Origin: Pseudomicrostroma phylloplanum
Taxonomy: Eukaryota > Basidiomycota > Exobasidiomycetes > Microstromatales
Reading direction: 5' to 3'
Assembly: GCA_039545275.1 (NCBI GenBank)
Contig: BCHS01000004.1
Location: 697,078 to 761,077 of the forward strand
Length of the DNA: 64,000 bases
In this document: positions 27,815 through 40,274 of the stretch, one piece after another
Position numbering within the stretch: position 1 is the first letter of the stretch
How the letters are laid out: each line of letters opens with the position of its first letter
Position numbers and translations under genes: made by a program
Notes under the pieces: model-generated
The model's database searches: none
Seen by the model: only the letters and a program-made list of their open reading frames with translations
Told to the model about the DNA's origin: nothing

Positions 27815-28240
27815 AGCGGTTCTGCCCCTTTGGCCTTCAGCCCAACTGCCGCCCTCAAGTAGCCACTCAGCTTCCGTCTGTTCCTCCCCCCCCCGTGCCC
27901 GGCCTTGCGAGGCTGCGGCGCTCTCATTGTACCACCAACGTAGCCCGACAATGTACGATAGCATTCACCGTCCCCTTCCTCTGCGTTGCGTGCTATATGG
28001 CCTGGCCGAGGGGGACCATGCCTGGTAGACTGCGAGTGACGCGTGGTCTTTGGGCGTTGGTGTTGCTCTTTGCTCCCTTTCCGTTGTGCGTCTCCTCGGC
28101 AACTCAGACGACGCAGGGACCTCCTCCTGTTCCTCTTCCTCCTCGACCATCACAGCCGACATCTCATACCATAACTTGTCAGCATTGCTAGTGAAGAGAC
28201 ACTACACCATCACTGTACAGCATCCTCCATTCGGCCCACG
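27815..28240. other. Intergenic, TFIIS 3' end and glucosylceramide synthase promoter
   Basis: 426 bases with a CTC/TCC-rich stretch near 28120-28150 before the next ATG. No gene seen. Confidence 0.45.
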
Positions 28241-30131
28241 ATGGCGGGCGCAGGCGTCTTCTCGGCCCTGGGTGCCATCCTCTCCACACTGGGCGTAGTG
28301 TGGTACCTTTTCATATGGTCCTTCTGCCTCTTTGGTCTGCACAGGGCCAGAGTCATGTTCGCTCAGCCATCACGCTCTTCGGCAGTCTTAGCATCTCAGC
28401 AATCTCACTCGGCTCCCGATAGAGAAATTGAAGAAGACGATGGGGCGGATCTGCCTGGAGTGTCCATCCTCCGTCCTCTGGCAGGCTCGGACGCCAACCT
28501 CTATGCCAATCTCGCATCGACGTTCCAGCAGGATTACCCATCGCACAAGTACGAAGTCATATTCAGCGTCAGCTCCGAAGAGGACGCTGCACTGCCAATC
28601 GTCAGACGAGTAGTGGAGGAGTACGCAGCTGGCGGTACAAGAGGCGGCACAGTACAGGCGCAGATCGTCGTGGGGGACGTCAAAGCTGGGGTAAATCCAA
28701 AGGTCAACAATCTCCTACGCCCGTACAGTCGAGCTCAGTACGACATTCTATGGGTAGTCGACTCGCAAGTACGTCTATGCTCGTCAACGCTGCGCTCGGC
28801 CGTAACGCAGCTCCTCGCGCCCACCCCGACTCCCTCTCCCACATGGCTCCGTAGACGCCCACACGGCTCCCGCGTAGGACTACTGCACTGCGTCCCACTC
28901 GGAGTAGACCATCACGAGGGTAGCGTGGCCTCGCTCGTAGAGCGGGTCTTTCTCAGTACCACCCACGCAAAGATGTACCTTGCAATGAATGCACTCGCGG
29001 TAGACAGCTGCGTCATGGGCAAGAGCAACATGTGGAGAAAGAGCGATCTAGAACAGGTGCCCGACTCTTTCTTTGCCGTCGGCCTGGACGGGAGCCGCGA
29101 GGAAGACCCAGAAGGAGCTCTTGGCTCGCCGGCCTTCCAAGTGGGGCTACAGTCCTCGCAAGCCAGACCATTCGTTCTTGGCGACGATGCAGACGAAGAA
29201 GTAGCAGCAGCAGCAGAAGAGGAGGAAGAGTCCCTCTCGATTCTGCGCCAAGCACGCCCACTAGCTCGCTTCTCAATCTACCTCGCAGAAGACAACATGG
29301 TCGCCCTCTCCCTATGGCGTCCCCCTCTCTCCCTCTCTCACGTCCTCGCCTCGGGCTCAGCCTGTATCGCACGCACAAACGTGGGGGAGATCCGTACTCT
29401 CGCAGACTACATCGGACGCAGGAGCAGGTGGATCCGAGTCAGACGATACATGGTCCCTGAAGCCACTGCCGTCGAGCCACTCACGGAGTCCCTCCTGGCT
29501 GGAGTAGTGGGACTGAGCAGCTTGAGATACTTTGGCTTTTGGCCATCGGGATGGATCGCTGCGACGCTCTTTCTCTTGATGCATTTTGCAGGGTGGTACG
29601 CTGTTGACTTTGCTGTCCTCAACGCCCTCGAGAGCGGCAGTGGAGAATGTCCGCAGCAGGCGGACGATCAAGGAAGCGCATACCAGGCAGAGACAGGAGG
29701 GCAGTACGCCAAGCATCCTCCTCCCTCCCCCCGTCTCTTCACGCGCAAAGGAGAAAGGTGGGAATTCACAAAAGCTTGGATGTTGCGAGAAGCGCTGGCT
29801 CTGCCAATCTGGTGCTGGGCCATCTGGGGCGGGAATGAAGGTGAGTATTTTCCCTTCTCTCTTGCCTCATTGAAGTTTCTGCAGTGCCTTTTACAAATCG
29901 ACTGACCTCTCCTTTCCCACCCTCCATCCCCCGTTCCGTCCCACCTCCTCACGACCAGTCAACTGGCGAGGTCAACCCTACCGTATCTTGTCTGACTCTC
30001 GAGCAGCACAGATCCTGCCACCTGTCCGTGCTGGAAGAACAGGACGAGCTCGCTCTCGCGCCACTAGAGGCGCCGCTGCAGGGAGAGGTGCGAGCCGAGC
30101 TGAGTATCAGGGCTTGCCGAGCGAGGAGTAG
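28241..30131 (+). CDS. GCS1: Glucosylceramide synthase (GT21)
   Basis: Transfers glucose from UDP-glucose to ceramide at the Golgi/ER membrane; product glucosylceramide affects fungal morphology and host interaction. Two exons (28241-29840, 29959-30131; phase 1) give 590 residues. An N-terminal membrane segment (LGVVWYLFIWSFCLFGL) precedes the catalytic domain with SILRPLAGSDANLYANL (D1), WVVDSQV (D2), LAEDNMVALSLW (D3) and the RRSRW form of the (Q/R)xxRW motif. C-terminal hydrophobic segments follow (LFLLMHFAGWYAVDFAVL, ALALPIWCWAIWGG). Exon 2 supplies VNWRGQPYRILSDSRAA, conserved in the family. An acidic insert of about 40 residues lies between D2 and D3. It is convergent with the ammonia-lyase gene. 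Confidence 0.94.
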
Positions 30132-30361
30132 GACGGCATGGTGTGAAGCAGTCCCTTGATGAGCAGAGCAGACAGGGATGGAGAAACGGGTCACGAGCCA
30201 GACAGGGCACACACAGAGCAAAGGGCTGAAAGATAGGGATAGATGTTCCATTTGTGCGAGTCTTGTTCACATGATGATACCACTCGAGAGCGAGGCACTT
30301 CCTCACTCTCGTCCACCGACACCACAATCCAAAGGCAAATCGAGACTCATCCGTGTCACCA

Positions 30362-32783
30362 TCAGTATATACCCAGGCTCGCCATTATCTCCTCGGCGGT
30401 CCTGCCATCACCCGTCTCGCTGCCTTCACTGTCATCAGTCTCTGCTCCGGGCCTTTCCCTCTGCAAGAGTTCCCGCAGGAAAGCGTCAAACTTGCCATTC
30501 TGCAACGCATCGAAAATCTTGCTCACTTCAGCGCCGATCGTCTTGCCTCCTCCAGGGGGCTGGCCCCTGTAGGAAGCCTCGAACCTTCCGTCCCTTGGCC
30601 CAGCGGCAAAGGCCCAGCTGTACTCGGCGAGGCCGATGTAGGATCCTACTCCGAGGTCTTCTCGTACAAAGGACCAAAGTGCGCCGGTCATGGAGGAAGA
30701 GAGGAAAGAGTGATTGTCCTCACCTCTGTCCGCACGGATGGAAGGGTTGTGTGGCCTGGCGTCCAGGACGTGGCAGCCGACGTAGCAGCTGTCGAGGAGC
30801 TCCGCGAGACGCTTTTCGGCTTCCTCTTCCGGCTCCAAGGGAGGCTCCGTATGATTTGGGTACGGATCAGGACGGAAGCTGAGGCTGAGATCGATCCCTT
30901 CCTTGCGAGCAGCGTGGCAAAAGGCCCTCGCGGCGATCTCTGAGCGTTCTTGTATGTCTAGGTGAGAGGTCTGCATGAGCTCGAAGATGATCGTGTGGAT
31001 CAACATGGCCTTCTTCTGGTTAGAGAAAGTCGACCAGCCAGCACAGGACAGGCAGCTCGTCTCGAAGAGGTGGACGACTAGTCTGCACATTCCCATTCTC
31101 AGATCAATCGCTTGCAGGACGCCGTAGACGGCATTGGCCATCAGCTTCTTGAGCACCTCGGCAGCCTGGACGGTGAATCTTGCCGAGATCAACGCAAGGC
31201 TATTGACGCATTGGTTGTCCATTTCGGCGCATTGCACAAAGTGATTGACCCTATTGGCAAGGAAGTTGAGCTCAGAGAGGTAAGAGGCGTTTGCGATATC
31301 TAAGCCCTTGAGGCCTCCGTCCTTGTTGGGTCCGAGAGAAGGAGCAAGACAGGTGGGAAGTCCGTTGGAGCGCTGTGGGTTGAGTAGCTCGCTCTGCTGA
31401 GCGAAAATCAATCGACCGATAGTGGAGAGCCCATCGCGGACCTTTTCGACTGCATTGGTGACGGCGGCAGCTTGGAAGTTCCCACCGTGGTACAGCTGCT
31501 CGCTGAGGGGATCGAAGAGAGGGTTGTCGGTGGAGCTGTTGAGCTCGGTCGTGATTGTCTCATGAGCGGCTACAAAGTCTTCTAGCACTGGGCCGAGCCA
31601 CTGAGGAGCTGTGCGAATGGCATACCTGATGAGGGTGAGAGAGCATGATGACTGTCAGCCGCAATGTCGATAGCCTCAGTACACCACTCATCATCCTGTC
31701 TCACCTGTCTTGCTTGAGGAAGTGCGCGGCCTCACTCTGGCAGCTTTTGCTCTCCGGATCGCACCTTGTTCCCGAGATAGCCGAAATGATCATCGATACC
31801 GGCCCGGGATATTCGATCCCCGCGCTTTGCTCTCTGTCCTGCAACATTGAGCTGTCACTGAGCCAGTCTCGGAGATTGTCGGCAACTTGACACTGTCCAG
31901 GATGAGGACGGGCGACGTCGTGCAGGAAGCTCTCGAAGGGGGCTCGGAAGCCTAGCATCGCCTCGGTGTGGACGGCCGTGACGACTTGCGCGAGCAAGAG
32001 AAGGGTGTGAGCTGAGCCTAGGGCATCGGCGGCTACAGCGGCAGAGACGGCAGTTCCGTTGATGAGGGCCAGGACCTCCTTGGGCGCAAAGCTGTAGGGC
32101 TCGATACGGGCACGCCTAAGTGCTTCTTGTGCAGTCAATTGATAGGTCCCTGGTCCTGGTTCATAGATGCTCATAGAGAGGCCAGGATGTCCGGCGAGGG
32201 CGAATGCCACATACGCCAGAGGGGCAAGATCTCCCGATGCCGAGATGCTTCCTTGCAGGGGGACGTTAGGGGTGATCCCAGATCGGAGAAGAGCAGCGAG
32301 CCTTTCAATGAGGTCCCATCGTACGCAAGAGTGAGCTCGGAGGAAGCTGTTGATCCGGATGAGGATAGAGCCTCGCACCCAAGCCGAGGGAAGAGCATGC
32401 GGGTCGTGAGTGGAGGGAAAGAACTTGCCGTCGGCATTGAGCGCGGGGAGGATACCAGCGAGGAGCCCTTGCAAAGCTACATGTACAGCGTTGACCTCGT
32501 CGTCAGGCACGATAGTCCGGGCATTGGCGCCAAAGGAGGTATTGACTCCGTAGACGGCCCGACTTGCAATCTGAGTACTGAGCGCCTGTCTGCTGGCCTC
32601 GACGGCGGTCCGTCGCCTTCCATCGAGCTCGAATCCGGCAGTCGAACGTGAATGGAGGAGGAGCTGGCCCACTGAGAGGTTCGTACCTGAGAGTAGGGTA
32701 GGCAAGGTAGAGGCAGTTTGGACTGGCTGATCGGCTAGGAGCTGAAGGTAAAGAGCGTTGTGAGTAGGGCGAGGGGAAGTCAT
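30362..32783 (-). CDS. PAL: Aromatic amino-acid ammonia-lyase (PAL/TAL type)
   Basis: Deaminates phenylalanine and/or tyrosine to cinnamate or coumarate using the self-made MIO group. Two exons (32783-31705, 31625-30362; phase 2) give 780 residues. The MIO triad Ala182-Ser183-Gly184 lies in GSISASGDLAPLAYVAFALA; the catalytic tyrosine is Tyr78 in YGVNTSFGANA. Later conserved blocks include NGTAVSAAVAADAL, SSTDNPLFDPL, YHGGNFQAAAV and NQCVNSLALISARF. The selectivity pair, His-Gln in Rhodosporidium PAL and Phe-Leu in plant PAL, appears here as Gly106-Leu107 (LQGLLAGILP), so substrate preference is uncertain. It is not next to other phenylpropanoid genes. Confidence 0.92.
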
Positions 32784-33293
32784 CTTGCCAAGGGAGGGAC
32801 TTGCCCTATGTATAAGAAGAGATCAGTAGGGCGGGGGCTATAAGGAGCAAGATGGGGCAAGACAAGAGGAGCTCGATATGGCGGGGAACGAGGGAGGGGG
32901 AGGGGAGGGGCTATATGGAGCAGGGCGGGGGGATGAAGAGGGAGCACAATCATCTTGGGGAGGGCGCTTGCCTTTATAGCGCCCTACATCCCTACGGCAC
33001 GATGCTCAAAGGCCGCCTTCGGGCGGGCGGACGCACGACGGACGACGAACGTAGGCACCGTGCATCGGACGTGTCACTCGTCCGCACATCCGTCGCGCCC
33101 CGTGAAACGAGTCATCTCTCCGGAGCTGGCGTCATCACTCCTCCGAAGCTGGGCCGGCCAAAGTTACTGGATGATGTGGTATGCATTGCTACGTAGATGG
33201 ATGGATAGATCCACGTCAATGACAGGCGATGATAGTAGTACAGTAGCCGCAGGACAAAGGAGGGAGGAAGGTGATCCGGATTGCCGTGCCTCC
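32784..33293. other. Upstream region of the ammonia-lyase gene
   Basis: 510 bases before the lyase start and after the SET9 stop. Purine-rich GGGGAG runs on the plus strand mean a CT-rich leader on the lyase strand. No gene is seen. Confidence 0.45.
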
Positions 33294-36200
33294 TCATTGG
33301 TCAACCTCCATGCTCGTGCTTGCGGTCTCGCCCCGAGGCCCAGATATCCGGCCCATCCCGCGAGGCGCATCGTCCAGCCCGCCATCCGTCTCTTCCACTT
33401 TGGTCATCTGAACCAAAGGAGAGCTGAAGACCTTGCCCACATCTGTCGCTCCCCCGCCTGCTCCGCCGGTCGTGTAGGTCACTCCAGGCCAGCCAGTCGC
33501 AGTGCTTCCGATGACAGGCTGCTTGTGAGACTCCTTGCCGTTCATAGCAGTGGAGTGACCTGCCGAGACACTGTTTGAAGCAGGGGAAGCAGACGATAGA
33601 GGCCTACTCGCGCTCGTCGGTCTCCCTATGCGGAGATTCTTGCGTCCAGGGATATGTCGATAAGCAGCAGGTCCCGGCGTTGAGACTGGGGTCCCAGCGC
33701 CACTGGGGCTGGCGCGACTGCCGATGTCTGGAGAGAGGCTGCTCGCGATCGGGGTCTCGAGAGGTCTGGCACTGGGAGATTGATGCTGCATAGCCACGGA
33801 AGGGTGACCAGAGCTTGCTTCCTGACGAGGGACGTGTGTGACCAAGGGACTTCTCGGCCTCGACAGCAAGCCGTCAGCCGATGGGCTAGCCGCTTCGCTG
33901 GGAGTGTCTGGTCTCCCCTCGGAGGTTGAAGGACTGCCCTGTTTAATGCCCTGCCTGCCTGCTGGACCCGCAGAGCCACTATCGTCACCACGGCTTCGTC
34001 TGCCTCCTCGCTGTCTCTTCCCATCTCCTCCAGCGCTCGAAGGAGGCTGAGACCCAGAAGCATCCCTACCTCTCTTGGGTGAAGGAACAGCAGGGCTGCC
34101 AGAACCAGAGAGTATTGTGGTTGGTTCTCGCTGTGTCTGCTTCCTTGTCCGACTGCCAGCATCAACGCCTGCACTCCAGAAGGCAGCGAGATTCTTGATA
34201 GAGGTCCTCTCTGTTCCATGAGTTGCAAGGACTGGGGCTTGGACGCTTGAAGAAGGAGCGGGAGGAGCTGATTCGAGGGGATCGACGGCAGCGTCCACAA
34301 AGTCCCTCTTTCTGACAGGCTGAGGCAGCGGGAATGATTCGGCGTGAGAGGCAGCGGGGGGTCTCTGGGGCGAGGCGGCCTTGACATCGCTGGCCGCAAT
34401 CGAAGATGACCGGGACGAGATCTTGCTACTCTCCCCGGCATTCGCCTTCGGTGTGGAGCCTTCGCCGCTTGTCTTGCTCTCCCTCGAAGCGCTTTTCTGC
34501 TTCTTCTTGCGCTCGTTAGTAGGGGATTGTTCCTCTGCCTCATCTTCCTCGAAGACTGAGACTGCCGAGACACCGCTGCTGGAGCGCCGATGCGATCGGG
34601 AAGACTGCCTGCCCACCCTGTCAGCCAGACTGACAGGCCCGTTCATGCTTTGTTTCCTGACCCTCTTCGTCGCATCTGCGTCACTGATTCCCCAGTACTT
34701 TGCGAGCTCTTCAGTCTTCGCTTCCTTGCCAAGCATCTTAGGGCCAGCAGGTCGATCATCGCTCCCACTAACGCTGCTACTGGCGCTCGGGATGGACGGA
34801 TCTCGAGTGACCTCGGTCGCAGCCACAGAAGAAGGTTCGGTAAGATCCGAGCCGGAGTCACTGAAGGCAGGAGCGGCGGCGCGCCTACTAGCTTTGGGAG
34901 CCGCTTGTCCATTCTTGTCCTCGGTGACGCCCTTCGTACGGGGTCTCCCCACTTTGCGACTGGTCGATGGCTTCGGTACCTCAGGCTGAGGCTCAACGCT
35001 TCTGATAGGACGGAGAGGACTGAGGCGGATCGGAGTATCCTCGTTCGTCGAGCCTTCGATCGAGGTAAGACTGGGAGTAGGGGTAGAGACCGCAGGGGTA
35101 GTATCGTTCTTCGACGGCCTTCCGCGCTTTTTAGCAGGAGGAGGGGACCCAGCCTGAGGGGCAGTGTCCTTGCTTTTGCCCTTCCCATGCGCAGAGCTTG
35201 AGCTCGCCTCACCATCTTCACCGCCGCTTGCGCCCACCCCATTGTGCTTCCGATTCTTCTGAGCTTGCTCGTAGAGCTGGGCATACACTCCCTCGGCCGG
35301 AATGCGATTCGGCCAGTCTGCTTTGAAAATTCTGTAATGCCTCTCGCATCTCTTGCACTCGTCCGGCAACCACCAATTCTCGGGGGCATAGAATGGCCCT
35401 CCACATGTACTACACTGGCATTTTGGGCCTGGCGCAGCCACTGGATCAATCAGCTCTCGATCCGAAGCAGCGTTGGCCCTGACAACTCCACTGGAAGCTC
35501 GCGAGGCAGACCGTCGGTTGGCGTACTCGCTTTGAGGGGGCTCGAGACCAGGCTGGCCTGCCCCAGCAGCAGCAGAACCATTGCCATTGCTTGTGGGTCG
35601 TGCAGGCGAGATGCCATCACCGGGAGGCTTGATACGTCTTGACGGCGCTCGTCTGCCATCGGAAGCAGGTGCCTCTTCCTCTGCGGTACTAGCAGCATTC
35701 CTCTCTTGCTCCTTCAAGCTCTCAATTCCTTCCTTTGTGAAAGCTCCCTTGCCTCTCGCCTCGCAAGTAGCACAGAGGCATTCTGAATTCTCCCACCCGA
35801 AGTAGTGGTCTCCATAACCAACCAGTATCTCTTCGTTGGTCTTGATCGAGCGAGAGACTTTGAACATCATCTGTTGGCCACTCCTATAGAATTGGACAGA
35901 GGGGTTGCAGTCATGATTGACGAACCTTGCCGGACCGAGCAGTAATTGGGAGCAATTCCTCATGCTGCTTTTGATGATGCTGAAGTCTCTGCCTTGCCCA
36001 AGAACCCCGCCATAGGTCTGATCGTCTGGTCTTCCGCGGTTGGCAGCAGCTTCGTTTCTCAGAGCTTCATCCTCGCTCTTTGAAAGATCTTTGACTCCAC
36101 CTTTGCAGGGGATGATCTCTCCAGGAACCATGTCTCGCACGGCCACTACGCATAGGTCGGCCTTGCTTCCGGCTGCAAGAGGGGGTGCCACCTCTCCGGA

Positions 36201-36861
36201 GCGCCTGCCCCGCGCAGGCTTGGAGGGGCCAGCCTGGTGGTCCTTTGCTTGCGCATTGGCAGCAGCTCCAGCCGCGGAGCTCTCGGCTACCGACGAAGCG
36301 TCGGCGAGAGAAGATGCAAGGGGAGCCGTAGAGCGCTTGTACCGGTTGGTGATTGCGAATTCGAACCCACTGTCGGGCAGGTAGGCCTCGAGATATCGTT
36401 TGGCATGGCTCATAAAGGCTTGTGATTGTCTCAGTGACTTGCCATGAAGATGCTTCTTGACAACGCTCATACTGGCAGAGCGCAATCGGAAGAGGAGAGA
36501 GGGAGGTCAGCCGACGTTGTACCAGGACCGCTCATGAGCCGCGAGTCTGTACTCACTCGCATAGCTCTTCGACTGCCCTCGGTACGTCTCTTTCGCAAAC
36601 GATTCTCCTCCTGACGAGGTCATTGACAGCGTCGGTGGCATACCTGGGTGACCGATACGACTGGTTCATCTTGTGGGTCGAGATGGGGGGATCGAATTCA
36701 AGAGAGCTGGACGTACACAAGATTCAGAGGGCCAAGGCGGGGGCAAATAGGCGAGATGAGTACGCCGGAGGGCTATGACCGGATGAAGGCTCGGTGATCG
36801 GGATTACTCACTCTAAAAGCATATCGCTGAGAAGATCATCGTCGGCAGCGATGTCCTCCAT
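33294..36861 (-). CDS. SET9: SET9/Suv4-20 histone H4-K20 methyltransferase
   Basis: Nuclear SET-domain enzyme that methylates lysine 20 of histone H4. Three exons (36861-36812, 36706-36557, 36471-33294) join in phase 2 each time and give 1,125 residues. The rebuilt N terminus contains the family block LEFDPPISTHKMNQSYR and RRRIVCERDVPRAVEELC. The SET domain shows the cofactor and catalytic motifs RFVNHDCNPS and VGYGDHYFGWENSECLC, with the post-SET cysteines CLCATC, and a second Cys cluster near 350 (CQCSTCGGPFYAPENWWLPDEC). The C-terminal two thirds are low-complexity Ser/Pro/Lys with short AKYWGISD- and LAAFWSAG-type motifs, longer than in yeast orthologues. The ATG at 36861 starts a short first exon not visible as an open frame. 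Confidence 0.93.
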
Positions 36862-37382
36862 TGCGACTGCTTGCCGTCCTCGGCGACAGAATCAAAATGA
36901 TGGCGGGAGAGGCTGATTCGAGTAGTAGATGGATTCGTTCAAGAGAGGCAATGGAGCAGGCGCGAGTGAAACCAGAGCAAGGGTATGTAAAGGGGGCAAA
37001 AGGTGGGGTGAGGGGGGGGGACTACGGCGAGCAGAAGAAGAAGAGGATATATGAGTCCCCACGAGGGGGAAGAAGAGGAGTGCGTCGTGATGATATGGTG
37101 AGAAGGGAAGGAGGAGACGATGGATCAGATTGGATTTGCCAGTTCAGTTGCAGTGCACGAGCGCCTCGCCTGCCTTTGCGTTGGGGAGCCAGGCCAGGCG
37201 CCTGTGTCTGTTTCAGCCAGTCCCGCTGGGACGCTGGCGGATCGGAGCTTCGCCAATCCCACACACCGCTTCCGGCCCGGTCGCGTCTCCACACGCGCAA
37301 TTCGGACCGGCGTGGGGGTTAAAAGGATGACAGGAATTGCATAGCGTGGCAGAAGCACAGGATGACAGGTCGCTACTTCCAG
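36862..37382. other. Upstream region of SET9
   Basis: 521 bases between the SET9 start and the HRD1 stop, with a GGGG-rich stretch near 37005-37020. Short open frames on both strands have no domain. Confidence 0.45.
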
Positions 37383-39780
37383 CTATGCAGTGGTCTCTGC
37401 AGACGAGCTGTGCTCCGTGACGGTCACAGCAGAGGGAGACCGAGGTGCTCCGGAATCACTGCCAGCCGCTTTCGCCTTGCCTTTGTCCACCTTGAGCTCC
37501 CCGCTGTCGCCCTCTTCTTCCGAGGAGGACTCGATCTCCACTGCTCCACCGTTCTGGGGACTTCCGCTGCCGGGCATCACGCTCAGAGCCCGATTCAGCT
37601 CTACTGACACCTTCCATAGGCTGCTCTGCGCTCTTTCCACAACCCTCAGCTGCTCCTGAATGCCCCTCCTGGTCTGGGACGCCAGGCGATCAAACTCTGC
37701 TGGCGTGAGAGGAGTATCAAGGTCTTCATCGCTGATCTCCGCTTGAGACTGAGTGAGGTCCAGAGGAGACGGGCGATGCGAAGAGGCCCAAGTCGGCGTA
37801 GGCACTCGAAGGAGCCCGTCGCTAGCGCGTGGAACGGCCAAGGTAGTGCTAGGGGTGGCAGCAGATGGGGGGAAGCCGAATCTCCGCAGAGCAGCCTGCC
37901 TTACAGCATCCCGTGGGTCCTGGGGATCATTGTCTACGTTCGTGTCTTCTTCTGCATCCGCTCCTTTCGCAGAAGGCCCGGCAGCCTCGCCGCCATGATC
38001 TATGCTGCTCCTCGCGGATTGATGCCGAGGCAGGGGCAAAGCAAAGTCGGGCAAGTCGAGATTAGTGGGCACTTGCAGACTCGAAGGAGGCGGCGGCATC
38101 CAACTCGAGCGGCGTTGCGCTCCGCTTGACGACCCAGGCATGCTCGAGAAGCGCGAAGAGGAAGAGGAAGCGCGGGGCTGATCATCGGTTGCTCGCCTCT
38201 GCATCTCACGCGAAGAAAGCTGCTCGGCAGTGGTAGTGTTGCGCAAGGGAGAGTTGGGGGGATGGGGATTGTCTACGCCCAGAACTTGATTGAGCAAGCC
38301 TTGCAGATGCTGGCGCCCTCGGTTGGGATCGCCGTGAGGGCTACTACTGCCGCTAGAGCTATGTCGCGGCGGAAGGCGGTGAGCACCTCTCGATGCTGGA
38401 ATCTGTGCGGCCGTCGACGTGGGCGTCGGTACCGCGGGGGGCCGCGCCACACCAGCTGCTGGACCGTGTGCTTGCACCTGCTCTTGTGGTTGTGGTTGGG
38501 GTGCTAGTCCTGCAGCAGGTACAGCAGCTGCCGCTGTCGGCGCCGGCGTTGTCTCGAAGACAGTCCGCCTGCAGGTAGGACAGCTCTGTTGCCTTTCTAG
38601 CCATGCTCTCAGACAGTGGAAGTGGAAGATATGTCCACAAGCCAGCTTCTTTGGCGTGTCATTCGGACCGTCTCCGCTTCCAGCAGCGTTTGCAGGTCGA
38701 TCTTCGAAGCCTTCTGCTTCGGGACCGGAAAGGCCGTCTTGAGCGTCTGCCTGCGCAGGGTCAGGACCTCTTGCGACCATCTCGTCTCTACAGATGATGC
38801 AGGTACCATCTGTCCTCCTCAGATCTTCGTGTGTGGCATTGGGGAAGCGGGTATCCATGTTCCTTGTGGCAGCACGATATCTGATGAGATCCCTGATCCT
38901 GCCAAAGAAGCTTCTGGCTGTGACGTAGACGTCCCGGACGATGTTGAGCGGGAGTCCGTAGTAAGTGAGGATCAGGCAGAAGAAGCAGACGTAGGTTGCC
39001 AACTTGAGGAAGTCGGTCACCAAGTCCACTGCCGAGACATACATGCTCTTGGCTTCCCAGGGCTCGTCCGATCGCATGTCCTGGCAATTGATGATGTACT
39101 TGGCGATCGTGGCCCATAGGGTTGCCGTGAGGATCATGAATTCGCTGGCGAACATGATCATGATACCCATCCGCTGCTTGTCTAGTACTAGTACCTCAAT
39201 TGCGAACGCAACAAGGAAGAGATCCAAGCAGAACAGAGTCCAGAGTACGCTGATCATCCGGGCGTGGAACAGTCTCGAAACTGAAGGCGATTGCTCCATC
39301 TAAAGTGAATAGGAGTGGATGGTGAGGATGTAAGATTCCAGAGTCTTGGCATGGCCTCGCTATATAACTCACCAGCTCGACTCTATCAGCGCAAAGCCAA
39401 TGGAAGACCTTCAAGAACAGTAATGTGCCAAAGAGCACTACGAAACTCCCATCGAACTCGTCTCTGAATATTGTCATGGCAAGCAACGTCTCCGTGACGG
39501 CATACCATGATCTCTCGTAGAGATGCTCGACCTCTGTCGGCCTAAGTGATCCAAAGAAGATTGCCTGGCACACTTTCCCGAATATGAGAGTCATGAATAC
39601 GCCAAAGTTGAGTAGTACAAGCATACAGCCATTGCTCCTGCCTAGCCATACGGCGGCGGCATAGAAGTTGGATCGCTCCCTAAAAGCTCGTACGATGACT
39701 CCTCCTGCAGCTGCTACAGACGCCGCTCCGTAGAAGACTAGCCTCTGGGGCGTGAATAGTGGTGATACTGCTTGAGGCAT
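37383..39780 (-). CDS. HRD1: HRD1 ERAD E3 ubiquitin ligase
   Basis: Multi-spanning ER membrane ligase and retrotranslocation channel for misfolded proteins. Two exons (39780-39373, 39299-37383; phase 0) give 774 residues. The membrane domain has several hydrophobic spans, among them GCMLVLLNFGVFMTLIFG, GSFVVLFGTLLFLKVF, VLWTLFCLDLFLVAFAIEVL and TYVCFFCLILTYYGLPL. The RING-H2 domain reads CIICRDEMV ... LACGHIFHFHCLRAWLERQ and CPTCR, the arrangement of yeast Hrd1 and human SYVN1. The remaining 350 residues are low-complexity Pro/Ala/Gln/Ser, with a helical block near the end (EFDRLASQTRRGIQEQLRVV). It shares a promoter region with the plus-strand phosphatase/HbrB gene. Confidence 0.95.
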
Positions 39781-40274
39781 GGTGAGCGCGGGTGAGGATA
39801 GGTTGTGATAGAAAGAAAGGGGGATTCCGCCGCTTGCCTCGTGGGTGGGATGCAGCTGCTAGGATGGCTGCCTGAGCTCAGGCCGCCATTGGTTGAAGCG
39901 CCTCTCGTTCTTTTACCGTGTACGCAGTGATGTATGCTTCTGCCACCAAGTTGATGAGGAGACTGAGGACGATGCTGACGATGATGGTTGGGGATTTGTG
40001 TGGTGATGGAGAACAAGGTGTCGTCGAGGGGCACGAGTCTGGGCAGAGGGACGTGGAGGCTCAACCTCGGCAGCCACGCGGCAATGCACCGCCGCCGCAC
40101 TGAGTCCAACACGCCCCACTTCCGTAAGGCTGAAGGTTCCCACGGTGAACAGCCTAAAGTAGAGTAGCAGACCTTCGCCCCCTGATCATCTCACCATTGG
40201 ACCCATAGTGCTACTCATCGCCGTAGTGGGTTCACCTAGCATACAGTCACCTACATCCCTTCCGTCCACCTCTC
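39781..40274. promoter_or_regulatory. Divergent promoter of HRD1 and the phosphatase/HbrB gene
   Basis: 494 bases between the two start codons. No TATA box or other clear element is recognised. Confidence 0.5.
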
